This document shows positions 33,804-44,892 of a stretch of DNA of 64,000 nt, piece by piece; the stretch's first letter is position 1; each line of letters opens with the position of its first letter. The notes under the pieces are model-generated. The model saw only the letters and a list, made by a program, of their open reading frames with translations. It ran no database searches and was not told the origin of the DNA. Both the position numbers and the translations under genes were made by a program. This DNA is from Hericium rajendrae (taxonomy: Eukaryota > Basidiomycota > Agaricomycetes > Russulales > Hericiaceae): positions 104,501-168,500 of the forward strand of contig CM065879.1 of NCBI GenBank assembly GCA_033439255.1, read 5' to 3'.

Positions 33804-36800
33804 ATGGCCCGAGCAAAGAAACCCAAGGAACCGCGCAAGCATATATCCACACCACCAGACACTGCGGCAGCGACCACCAGCGCCGTTATCGAGCTCCAGC
33901 TCACCCTCCAGTCACGCCATCTGCAGTATCTTGAACCGCGGTTGCCAGATTATCGTGCTGCAGATTCTAGCCAGCGGGCAAAAATTGCGCGGGACTGTGT
34001 GGATACGCTTCAAAGTGAATTCAAGGACGAGTTCGATCCCTGGAAGAAATGGAAGCGGCTGGTCAAGCAGGTAAGGTCCAGGATTGCTTTGATGTCCCCA
34101 TTCTTACCTTGTCGGACAGCGCATCAAAATTTGGTTCCGGAATAATGGTCGGAAAAAGCCTAGCAAGGCGATAAGGAAGTATGTCAAGAAGGCAGATTGG
34201 CGGAATGTGTGGGCCCGCGTCGAGAAAGATGCCTTTCACGCGTACTTCGAGGAGCTCAACGGGGTCAAGGTGGGGTCGGTGAAGTAGGTCGGAAAGAGAC
34301 AGAGCACGCTGTCCAAGTGGTGCAAGAATATCAATGCCACGGAGAAGGCGAAGTATGTGGAGATGGTGAAGGCATGGAACTCTGGAGACATCCCAGTCGA
34401 CGTGCAATGAAAGTATGTGCCATGTCTGTCTATGTCGCGTTACTGTCACTCATTATGATCAGGAATGCATCGAAGTATGCGGCTAAGTTCATCAGTGCAT
34501 TTGCGAAGGAGATGTACTCGCAATGTGATATGCAGATGTTCATTCTTACGAAGTTCATCGACGTGAATGGTCATGTTGTCAATGCGGTGTACGTCATTCA
34601 CTGGTTTATTCTAGTCAGCTCCTCACCCACTTCCAGACAGGACTACACGCAGGAACTGTCAGGCGCACGGGGCTTCACAGAGACGCATCCAGATTGGGAT
34701 GATACGATGATCATGGAGAAATGGACTGAGTGGTCCCCGGGGGAATTTGGTACGTACTGCCGTATGCGTAGCAACTATCGACACTAAGCACATATCACTA
34801 GACCCAGACTCCGTGAATGCTCCATATTCTGGAAAGGCTGTCCTCAATATCCCGGAGATCGATTATGATGAAGAGGGATGGCCGATACTGCCCTCGATGG
34901 ATGTCTTCGAGGAGCTGGAGAGAAAGGAACGCAAGGCAGTGATCAAGCACTGGATGACTGTGCATTTCCGTGAGTGATCATTTCGTTTTGGCTACGAAAG
35001 GCTGACATGTCTTTCAGATATTGCCATTGGCCAGACAAAGGGTAGTGTACCATGGGGATTGGTGTTTTCTGAGGACAGCAAGTACTACTCGCGTGATTGC
35101 TTCCTGAACGACTACAAAGGATGGATTCACCCCTCCAAGTGGAACCGGCACTGGGTTCACGATGTATACATGCATTGGCATGTCCGCATTGACCTCGGCC
35201 TCATTCCGTTCAAGTGGGATGCTTATCCAGAAGTTGTGGAGGATCGCATCATCCGTCGTCCAGCCAATCCTCCTACCGGCATGCGGGGGCTCACAAAGAG
35301 ACGTAGTTTGGCTTCCCGTCCATCTGCAGCATCATCGGCATTGCCCTCCATCAATCCCATTCCCACCGCCAATCCTGCCTCCACGTCCAGGAAGAAGACC
35401 AAAGGCCAGAAAGGCTCTGGCAAAAATCCCAAAGGCAAGCAGAAGGCTGCAAATGATACCGAGGATGAGGCGCGGTCTTCGTCGTCGGACAGTGATACGC
35501 ATGACGATACGACCTCCAGCAGCGAGTCCTCATCTGATAGCGATTTGCCCGCTGCTGCCGATGATGATGATGATGAGGAGGAGGAGGAGGAGGAGGAGGA
35601 GGAGGTCATAGTGAAGGATACTCGTGAACATGGTGCACAGGAGACAGAGGCTGACGAGGCCCAGGATGCACAGTCTGCAGAAGAGGTCGACCGTGCACCC
35701 ACCGTACCCGCGGCATTGCCAAAGCCAAAGGCTGACTTGCGCAAGGCTGGTGCGGCTAAACCAAGAATGTCCACGCCACCGCAGGCCATCTCGAGCGAAG
35801 ATGAGGACGAGGTTTCGACAATGATGCAAGCCATGGGCCAGTCGCACAAGGCAAAAGCGACCCGCCTAACATGCCCTGCTGATACCCGCGAGAAGGTTGC
35901 ATTGCGCATGCAGTATCTCGCGACTCTCTCATGTGAGGTGGACTATTGCGAACTGCTCGAGCGGATCGTGGGAATGCCTGCGGTATGTCTCATGATTCCG
36001 TGGTCTGCGACCGAGTGTATACTCACTTTATTTAGGTTCCTGGTCCCGCCGCGGTATTGCTCCTTCCCGAGAGCTGGAGGGAGCCATGGGCTGCCTGGCG
36101 CAGCCAGCAGATATGGCTTCCTGCTGAGGTACATACTCTTCACGGTTTAGAGGACCTTGAGGGATGGCTCGACAGCGAACCATGGCTGTTGAGTGGCAAG
36201 GACCGGAATGCTGGGAGAATCATCTCTAGGCGTGGAATGGAAGTATTTGCTTTGGTCATGGGTAGTGCTATGCATGATATGCATGAGGGACAGTTCGCAC
36301 CGGATGAGGAGGAGGAGAGTGCTGGGCCATTATACCTTGCTGGATCGCCATTCGCGTTCACCTACATTGAGAGCATGATGATTCCTGCGATTCAGGAGGC
36401 AGTCATGGCACTTGCAAATGGGGCACCAGGGTCTCAATCCGTACGTCCATCTACCCATCCTGAGTAGCAGATTTGTAATGAACTGAACCGGTCTTACAGG
36501 TGCCCAAATCCCCGCTTCATGCCATGCTCACATCCTCCACATCAGTTCAGTCCTCTGCACCCACAGCGAAGGTATCAGGGAAGCACGCGGCATCTGCGAA
36601 TGGTGGTAAGGAGGCTGGGCCAAGCTTGATGAAGCCGGCGAAGACAGCTACCAAGCCGCCTCCAAAGAAGCGGAAGCCAGAAGTGCAGGACGAGAACATT
36701 GTGAAGGGTCGCAGGCAGAAGAAGCCAACATTCAAGGCTCTCGAGTATGTCGGAATGCATATCTCAGTTTGCCACCCATGCTAATGTACTGTGCAGACAG

Positions 36801-36887
36801 CCCCCACCATCTCGCCGTGCCAATAAGCCTTCGGAAACCGCTGCGGCATCTTCAGCGGCCAAGGGCAGATCCCGAAATATGGTATAG
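33804..36887 (+). pseudogene. KDZ accessory gene 3, WFRNNGRK-type protein, two nonsense codons
   Basis: The first exon is 33804-34070; exon 2 starts at 34120 and exon 3 at 34463. Later exons run to the TAG at 36885-36887. Exon 2 opens with RIKIWFRNNGRKKPSK, reminiscent of the WFNNHGR motif proteins common in mushroom genomes and of homeodomain helix 3. Further on come SKWNRHWVHDVYMHW, a long Ser/Asp/Glu linker with an 11-residue Glu run (about 35578-35605), and a C-terminal Trp-rich LPESWREPWAAW region ending in basic KPPPKKRKPE, a likely nuclear signal. Exon 2 contains TAG (about 34286-34288) and TGA (about 34408-34410), each where Trp (TGG) fits the frame, followed by perfectly open downstream exons. 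Function is unknown; a DNA-binding role is only suggested by the motif. Confidence 0.62.
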
Positions 36888-37624
36888 AGAGCCCCGAGCC
36901 TCCACCAGCCTGCAGCGGGATTCAACTCCAATGCCGCAGCATTGTACAACAAATGTGCCATGTTCGCGAGCTTCAACATGCCCAGCGACGTTCATTTCGG
37001 CCCTCCCCGTACCACTGCGAAGTGTGTAATATTCAGTTTCATTTGAATGCACTTTGGCTAGATTCAACATCTATCCCGCGGCATTGTACTATACTCGCAC
37101 CGCCTCAGGTCCTCAACGGCCAGCGTAAGGACATAGAATTGACTGTTCGGTTTGGTTCCCCATCACCCAGTATATGCGTGGCATTGTAGGTATTTATCGG
37201 GCAAATGTGCAAGCTGTTCACATCATGCCGCGGCATTGTACGGAGTCGCTGCCAGTTAGGAAATATTTCCTGCATCCCCTTTGCCAACGCCCTATAATGT
37301 AGGCGTATTGTACTTATATTCTCAATCGCTTCAACATGCGATAGGCCTAGCTGATCATTATGTGTCTGTCTGTCGTGTTCTCCTGTCTATCTTCAACATG
37401 GTAGCCATACATTCATCATGTAATTCGTACTATTGTGTCTTGTGAATACAATGTTTTCATTGTGTCCACAACTGAGAATCGTGCAAGTTGCACAAGATCA
37501 TGCATCTTTGTGAACAAGAGTGACAACGTTCCTTGCATTTAGCACACTCTATCTTTCGTACAAAAAATACCGCGCTATTTATACAGGTATCAAAACAGCG
37601 TATACGACATCTACAGTAACCTGC
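36888..37624. other. Intergenic inside KDZ element with palindromic SacII-type words
   Basis: Converging 3' ends of two accessory genes. It contains several CCGCGGCATTGTA words (about 37078 and 37228) of the element-wide ATGCCGCGGCAT palindrome class and no supported gene. Confidence 0.5.
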
Positions 37625-39795
37625 CTAAGATGCACCACCGCCTCCTCCAGGCCCTGAAGATCCTCCAGCACTGCCGCTACCTCTCCCGGCCCCTGCGCCC
37701 CACTGCACAGTCGGCGTCCGCGGTCCAAATAACCCCGCGGATATCGGGATGGATGGTGGAGGTGGTGGGGAAGCCCTTACCGTATCGCGAAGCTCATCCA
37801 CGCGGGTGGACATCATGGCGGACATTGCGGTAATGTCCTTGTGCAGACTCGTGGAGAGGCTGTCCAAGCCCGTGTCCAGGCGCTGAAGGCGGTCATCATG
37901 CGAGTTGAGGCGCTCGTCCGCAGACCCCTTATGATTTTGCACAATGGTGGCCAGCTCATCGACGGAGGCGGCAACCTGATTGACGTGGGTGGACACCGTT
38001 TTGACCGTCCCGGGAAGTTGCAGAAGATCTTGAAGGATCCCGTCATGCGTACGCAACTGCAGTCGCAGGCGCGCAATGTCCGTGGCAAGGTCTTCCACAC
38101 AGGGGCCCATGGATGCCGATGCCTCTGGTGTGGTGCTGCGGGGTGGATCGTTTATGGTAGCAATCGGAGGATGGGGGGACAGTACGCGCTGGCGGGAATA
38201 CGTTGCCGCCTGGCTGGGACCTCCAGGTGATTCCACGCCAGCTGAGGAGACAGGCCCGGCATGGGACTGGCCAGCGGGTGCACGGTCCTCCATGCCGGTG
38301 TTCGCGTCGATCTGCGGGCCATCTTCATCTTCTTCAGACTCGATGTCATGCTGCTGGTCGTCCTGATCCATCTCCTGTGGCTGGTAGTCCCCGCGGATAT
38401 CTGGCAGCTCATCACCCTCGTCCACCTCTGGTGGCTGCGCATCCTCCATCGCCACATCGTCATGCTGTTCATCTTCCTGGACATAGCGCCAGAAGTTGGC
38501 CTCCCCCCGCAAGTCCGGGAAGCGGGATGATGTCCGATCCTTGGGCCAGTCAGGTATCGGCTCCATAGAATGCCGCCAGAGGACATCGAGATAGTCCTCT
38601 GGATCCCAGTTGGCCCTATTGCCGGTTGGAGCACCCCACACGCGATGTTAGCACTTCTGCCGGCTGGTATGGCATCCCTTACAGGCGTTGCATGGCCCGT
38701 TGGGGTAACATGTCTTCTCTTGGGCAACGCAGAAGGTACAAGGATCAATCTGCGATTTCCCAAAGACAGTTCAGTAAGCGTGAAAGGCAATGAACCCTGG
38801 AATGGAGCCATAGCTACTAAATTTATAACGATACTACTATTATAATAGCCCAAACCATGTAACGACAATAACTATTATGCACTAATGGCTCCTATTAGCC
38901 TTATGGCTTTATCTAATAGGAATCATTAATGATATTATATATGCAAAATAAAATATATTTCGTAGGGTGCTTCTTTAAGCTATTTTTAGCACTTTCGTAA
39001 TCAGATCGGGATCCCGATCGCAGTTCTATGCAATCGGGCGCCTAAATTGTGTACAGTGAGCTTATCTAATCTAATCTCCCTCCCCACTGCCGCGCGCCTA
39101 CTCGATCGGCCTCGTTCGGCGCCGTGCCCGCCCCGCCTCCCGCCCCGCCGACGTCGGCGCTACCCGCTCGCTCGCTCGTCCCGCCCTCGGCTCTGCGCCC
39201 ACACCTACCGCCACAGCTCAGTCCCCCCCTGCTGTTAGCTCCCAGCCACCGCCCGCCGCTCACTCTGCGGAACCGTTGCCGCGACGTACGTCATCAGCGC
39301 TGCAGGCGCTGCTGCCGTCGTTGTTGCTGCGTGGTCGGCATGGCGCTACCCAGCGCGGGCGGTCGCCGGGACTCCTGCGCCATTGCTGTGCACCGCACGC
39401 CGTTGTTGGGGTATTCCGCGTGGGCGCTGGGCATCGCACGCGAGTGCTGGCGTTCGGTGTGGGTGCTGGGGCCCGAGCACGAGTGGGTTGGGGGGGAGGG
39501 ATAGCGCGCCGTTGTTGCGCTGTGCCAGGGGGCTCCACGTCACGCTGGGACCCGTCACCAGTATTGAGCAACGGTCGCGGGTGTTGAGGGCCACGGACGC
39601 GCGACGCGCGATGCGTATGGGCCCGCGGGCACGCGCGTCAAGTGTCGTCGTGTGCGTGGGTGCTGGCGCCGCGTACACGCAAGCCCGGGTGTTGACCGTG
39701 CGTCCATGTCGTTGTACGCACATGGGTATGCGTCTGGGGGCGCGTTCTGCGCGTCTGCACGTGTCGGACGTGGGCGGACGGCTGGGGTGGGCCGT

Positions 39796-39834
39796 GGAGG
39801 GCGTGGAAGGGCCGTGGAGGGCGTGGAAGGGCGG
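39796..39834. repeat. Short tandem duplication, GTGGAGGGCGTGGAAGGGC
   Basis: Two adjacent near-identical copies of about 20 bp inside the GC-rich block of the nested element. Confidence 0.6.
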
Positions 39835-41399
39835 CGCAGAGAGCGGACAATGCGGGCGAGGGCGGGAAAAGGGAGAGCGCGGAGAGAAGGACGTGTGAAG
39901 AGCGCAGAAGTGGGCATGTAGGAGGAGGACGGGCAGGAGGAGAGTGAGAGGCTGGAGAGCGAGTCGCGCACGAGCTGTGCTGCTCGAAAACGGCCGAGCG
40001 GCGGTGGCTGAAAGCCCGAGAAGCCCGATCGTCGAGGAGAGGAGTGCTCCCGAACGATTTCTGGACGGTATTGTCCCTGAATCTTGAGCCGGATGTGTAC
40101 TTAATATAGTCTTTATTGTATGTACAACATTTCGCGCAATATAGAGTATTGTTGGAGCCAGAATAAGTGATTTATGTTGACCCTACAGTAAGGGCCTACC
40201 TCGTATTTCCTGTAGTACAGAATTTACTACAGGAAGTTCTACTTATCTATCTGAGCGAAAAATATTATGATCCTGTAAGAAATGTAAATGCGAAGTATGA
40301 GATTTTTTGGACTTGATTCCAGAGCTTGAGATCTGAAATACACACGAAATAACAGTTCATGGAGCCGAAAACGCACGTATTTGGTTAGATCTCAAAGATC
40401 CAGGCCACTAAAAATTACCATAAAGTCGTAATACATACCTTACATATGCCCCAACGTATATAAGAGAACCGATGCATGATATGGACAAAATGTGCTGCAC
40501 AATTGCAGCTCGAATCTGGTGCCCGGCGTTCCCAACAGCTCAATTCGAGCTTGACGCGTTGACCATTAAGGACAAGCGCCGCACGTTTGGTACGTGCATA
40601 TCTGTATCTCGCCGATATCTCTCCTGCACTTCATTCGATTCATACAGTACTTAGTATTTAGTTTCATTAGCACTATCTACATGTCATACATTATTTGTAT
40701 ACTTTAATTGAATTTACTTGGGCCCGAATATCGACTTTGACGAACTCGGTGACATGTTCGGCAATTGCCGAACCGTGCCACAAGGCTCGTGGTTGAGGCT
40801 CATCGTGTCCTCCTCCGCCTCTCATCAAGCGGGTGGGCTTCGAGGCTCAACAGCCTCTCAGTTGTAAGTTAATTTCTTCTTCTATTTGTTTTCCTACTGT
40901 TACTGACTACAATCTACCTATTTTAGCTTCAGAACATGACGATGTGGCTCGCTGCGAGCTGCACGACGACATCACTGCCGTTGATCCCCCTGTCCTCGTG
41001 CTTCTAACTGCGCGCCTGACATCTCCCAGCCCCATGCACGAGGATGACCAGCTAGCAAGAGCTCGCGCTTGCAAGCGCGCCTACTTAGGAACTCCTGAAC
41101 GCGTGTGCAACGACTGCCGCGCCGGGCCACTCCCATTCACTGTCCCACCCCCACCACGCCACGTTCACGCTGACGTGTTCTCGTTCGTGTGTGCGTCGGT
41201 CCACCATCACACCCCATGGCGTAGCAACGACGTGTGGACGCCCTCAAAGCGCCCTCCCCCGCCGGCGCCCGATGTCATTCAGCTCCGTCCGCGTGGATTC
41301 CAGCCTCGTCCGCGTGGGTCCCAGCCTCGTAGTCGCGCGTTCCCGCACCCATGCACTCCAGCAACCGTGCGCACTCAAGCCCCGTGTCCCGCGTGGTCC

Positions 41400-41640
41400 C
41401 GCCATTCTCCGCGCACCCCGCGCCATGCCCCGCACGCGCCGTGCCTCGTGCGGTGCCCCGCGCACCTCGCGCCTCGCGCCTCACGCCATGCCCCACGTAC
41501 CTCGCGTCTCACGCCATGCCCCGCGCACCTCGCACCTCACGCCGTGCCCCACGCACCTCGCGCCGCGTCCCACACGCTTTCGCCGTGCGCCGCGTCCTGC
41601 ACGCTTCCGCCGTGTGCCGTGTGCCGCGTGCCTCAGTGCC
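41400..41640. repeat. GC-rich degenerate tandem repeat region
   Basis: Diverged tandem units of roughly 30 bp built around CTCACGCCATGCCCCGCGCA and CACGCACCTCGCGCC. They create apparent Arg/Ala/Pro-rich frames on both strands. No coding function is inferred. Confidence 0.55.
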
Positions 41641-41849
41641 ACGTGCCATGCCCTGCACGCTGTTCCAGTGTCCTGCTCGTGCATCGAATGCGTGGCCAGC
41701 GCGATGGAGGGCGCTCGCGCCAGCAGCGAACCGGCAACCCTGCACTGACCAGACCGCAGCGCACGCGCACTGCAGCGGGGGTGCGGCAAATAGCGCGCGC
41801 AGCGAGCATGCAGCGCGTGCGTAGCCGCGGGGCGGAAGCGGGAACGGCA

Positions 41850-41998
41850 GATGGAAGCGCCGGCAAGCGCGAGGGGAAGCGCCGGCGAGCGCGAGGGGAA
41901 GCGCCGGCGAGCGCGAGGGGAAGCGCCGGCGAGCGCGAGGGGAAGCGCCGGCGAGCGCGAGGGGAAGCGCCGGCGAGCGCGAGGGGAAGCGCCGGCCA
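41850..41998. repeat. 22 bp minisatellite
   Basis: Six to seven copies of a 22 bp unit, AAGCGCCGGCGAGCGCGAGG plus GG, nearly perfect. Because 22 is not a multiple of three, every frame repeats in the predicted translation. It lies just inside the right part of the nested element. Confidence 0.9.
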
Positions 41999-42015
41999 GC
42001 ACGCATCAACGACAT

Positions 42016-42040
42016 GGCCGAGATCCTTACGATCTCGGCC
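42016..42040. repeat. Perfect 10 bp stem hairpin followed by a T run
   Basis: GGCCGAGATC, a 5-base loop, then GATCTCGGCC, followed within four bases by TTTTTTTT. It could be a structured end of an RNA from the nested element. Pol III would stop at the T run, but no A/B box has been identified, so this is structure only. Confidence 0.6.
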
Positions 42041-43819
42041 GATGTTTTTTTTAATGAATGTCATATGTATGTTTTGCGGCACCTCCCGGTGCTGCCTTGA
42101 GATAAGATTAGATATGATGCATGATGCTGCTTAGTAAGGGTCTGATCCCAAGTCCGAGATACCCGGGTGCTATACGAAGCAATTAATATATAAGAATAAT
42201 GGTATTAAATCATGGGAATAAGTCTCCCCGAGGCCAAAGGCATTGGCCGTGAGAGCCAATACCTTTATATAGCTAACAAAGTAGCTTTATTAGCTTTGGC
42301 CTTTTAGTACTCTTAACAACAATAGTTGTTGTCGTTACATGGCTTTGCTTAATGTAATAGGGTTTCGTAGTATAAAGTAAGTAGATACAGTTGTGGAATG
42401 AACTCACTGGGATATTCATCGCCGCCTTGATAAACCGCTCCTCATCGTCTGTGTACTTCCTTCCAGCATGCTATGCCATGAGAAAATGGGTGAGTGCTAT
42501 GCAAATGGACAGGGGTAATCTGCAGGCATACCTTCTTTGCTGGAGGCTGGCCTCTGTCCTCCCGAGTGTCAACCTGCTCGACCTCTTGAGCTGCGGCTTG
42601 CCGTGCACTTTGCCTAGGGGAGGCGGCATTCGTCTGACCCGCCCGTTGCTTTTGGGGCTTCGCGGTGCGTTTGGTGGTCTTGGGGGCCGCCTTTAGCGTG
42701 CTGGCAGCTGGCATTGTGGGTGCAGGGGCTGCGGCGGCCTTACCCTTCCCTTTCAAGGTTTTGGAGGTGGTCTTGGTCGTGTTTGGGGGTGCTGCCAGCT
42801 GCTCATCCATGGCGTCGGCGCGGCACTTGCTCCGACGAGGCTCAGGCACTGTTGGGGCAGTTGGCGGGACCTTCGGATTGGCTGGCACCAGCTTCGACTG
42901 CTCCACGTGTGCGCGGTTGCAGTCGATCTGGGCCTGTACCTCCGCGGAGTCATCAGCACTCCGCTGAATGGGAACCCCTCCTTTCGTGACAGGAAGAAGG
43001 ATCGTGGGCTGCGGGCGGGGACGGGCGTGTGCATCCGTAGCCGAATGCGAAGGTGTCGGCATTGCAGCAGATTGTGCGAACTTCGGCAGGGCATTTGGGC
43101 GAGAGGTAGGGCATCCGGTATTGGATGTGGAGGCCACAGTGGCCCCAGGCTGTGCATCGCGTCCTGGAACAATGTTAATCAGGCTATACATTCAGAACTA
43201 AGCCCATACGCACCTTGGATAGACCACCATTCCTCCTGTGGCTGACTCCCATCTTGCAAGACCCTATACTCCTTAATGTCTGCTGGCCACACATCCAAAT
43301 GAAAGCGTTTGAGGTGATCGGGTGTCACGCGAGGGTCGTCCGGCTTGATGGATTGAAAGTTGACCGGGCGTACCTCACGGTGGGCTTGCACCATCTCCAC
43401 AAACCAGCTGATAAGAATGGGCGGGAGAATGTTACGTTCTCCTGCCTTCTTAGCTGCATTGAACGCAGCGGCAAGTGCAGTCTAAAGGTAATACTTAAGC
43501 AATAGCATATGAAGAGAGAACTCAGTCATGCACCTGTTCAGCAAAAAGGTGCTGCTCCCATTCCTGCTGGTTGACGGTCCCGCGGAGATTGAGTTCCTGG
43601 AGGGCCAGGAATATGCGGGCTGCATGATGAATGACACGTTCTTCAGCAGGGGTGTAGGAGGAGGACATGACGGTAGGTGCAAAGTGAGAGCAGGACACCT
43701 TGCTGACTTCGCCGTTGACGCGGCGAACTCACCATGGTCACGTGACTGATGCGCCGCGTGCGAAAGTCTGGTAAATTGGTGCCAAGGCAACCCTACGACC
43801 TCCTTCTACCTTCATCATC

Positions 43820-44892
43820 ATGGATGCCGACGATCTGGAGTCCTTCATGGCTACATTGGACCAGGACTCGCCGGCGGATACGCACATGGACGTCGACAAC
43901 GAGCAAGCTGGTTCTCCTCTACACTCTGCAGGGGAGAACGCTGCAAGGTTGGAGACACGGCGCGGAGTTCAGGTAAGTGAGAAGTTGAACGTTGTAGATG
44001 TTCTGGCTTATAGACAGTGGAAGCATGATACTGAGCTTGAGGCCATGGAGCAGGAGCTCTGTGGCACCGTGACCTCCGCAGAACCAGAAACGGGGTCTGC
44101 GGTACGGCAGGCTGACAAGGTAGGTGCACGCCGTACTGCTTTCACATCCATTGCTTACACTTCACAGGCAGATTATTCGGAGATTGAGGCAATGGAGGAT
44201 GCATTCTTCGCATTGTCGGATCCCCCCGCCATCCCAGAGGCCGATGAAGCATCGTTCTCTAGCATAGAACGCAGTAACGAGGTATGTTCCCTTGCTGCTA
44301 CAGTGTAATGATTTCTAATATACATTAATTTAAGGCTCGACCAACTCCGAGAACGGGGGATGGTGCTGCCGTCCTGCCAGAAGTGCCTGGAAGCCTGGAG
44401 GGATCCAAATTCGGACACCATACGGTGGATAGGTGTGTCACTACAAGTCCAGAGGGTAAAGGGAAGGCCCGAATGCCCCAAGATTACGATATTTTGATAT
44501 CCTCGGATTCTGTAGAGGCTGAGGTGCGTATTGTTTAATATGCGCATAAATGCTGCATGATCTGAAACATGCGCATGTCCATCAGCCACACGCTCCCACC
44601 CCTGGACCATCAGGCTCAGTAAGTATCGTTCGCGGATATTTACATATTTGTTTAGGTATTGATTGCACTATAGCCGCCACGACTGATCTTTCAACCCAAT
44701 CTGAGCACCGTCCGGCACCTCCATCCAGGCTCTCTGGGTATCATGGTATCCCAGCAGATCATGGCAGCAGAGGCTGCCAGATTTGACAGAGAAATGGATG
44801 TATTCAAGAGGTTACTTGAGGGTCATGAGGAAGTTTCCCGTGATCTAAAGAAAGCGCGGGATAGTTACAAAGATTGGATGGAGCGGTATTAG
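43820..44892 (+). CDS. KDZ accessory gene 5, acidic coiled-coil protein
   Basis: The start M at 43820 begins MDADDLESFMATLDQDSPAD. In-phase exons can be followed through LEAMEQELCG, a 48 nt intron (GTAGGT...TTCACAG), DYSEIEAMEDAFFALSD, RTGDGAAVLPEVPG with YDILISSDSVEAE, a short Pro-rich exon (PHAPTPGPSGS), and a final exon PPRLIFQPNLSTVRHLHPGS. The protein ends with a coiled coil ERY just before TAG at 44890-44892. No catalytic motif is seen. It starts about 150 bp from accessory gene 4 on the opposite strand, so the two share a divergent promoter that includes CACGTGAC near 43738. The C-terminal helix resembles that of accessory gene 1. Function is unknown. Confidence 0.62.

Larger units (their letters stand above)
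38849..42354. mobile_element. Nested non-autonomous TIR element (3.5 kb)
   Basis: The ends carry inverted repeats CCATGTAACGACAATAACTA at 38855-38877 and its near-complement at 42321-42342 (about 3 mismatches in 23). TAATAG flanks both sides (38843-38848 and 42355-42360), a candidate 6 bp target duplication. The interior is extremely GC-rich in two blocks (39060-39900 and 40950-42000) and AT-rich elsewhere. I find no transposase. Long frames in the GC blocks are Arg/Ala/Pro repeats without domains. It lies within the fourth intron of accessory gene 4. The superfamily cannot be assigned from the termini alone. Confidence 0.65.
37625..43668 (-). pseudogene. KDZ accessory gene 4, Cys-cluster protein split by a nested element
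   Basis: Five exons on the minus strand join in phase: 43668-43534, 43481-43214, 43163-42532, 42470-42408 and 38749-37625. Early exons encode SYTPAEERVIHHAARIFLAL and LPPILISWFVEMVQAHREVR. Exon 3 is Lys/Ala/Pro-rich. Exon 4 is KYTDDEERFIKAAMNIP. Exon 5 opens with a cysteine cluster (C-x2-C-x6-C-x5-C-x2-C-x2-C-x6-C) resembling Zn2Cys6 or Cys-cluster DNA-binding modules. The fourth intron holds the whole 3.5 kb nested TIR element. A TAA at 38648-38650 interrupts exon 5 right after the cluster, yet the frame stays open for 338 more codons, including an Asp/Glu-rich middle and a coiled-coil tail. An unusually short 39 nt intron could remove that stop, so the call of pseudogene is tentative. Confidence 0.6.

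Noticed and set aside
35223-35909. 228-codon minus-strand frame rich in Ser
   Set aside because: Complement of the Asp/Glu/Ser-rich linker of accessory gene 3.
40833-42134. 433-codon Arg/Pro/Ala-rich frame in the nested element
   Set aside because: Built from degenerate GC-rich repeats and the 22 bp minisatellite; no recognisable domain and all frames are open there.
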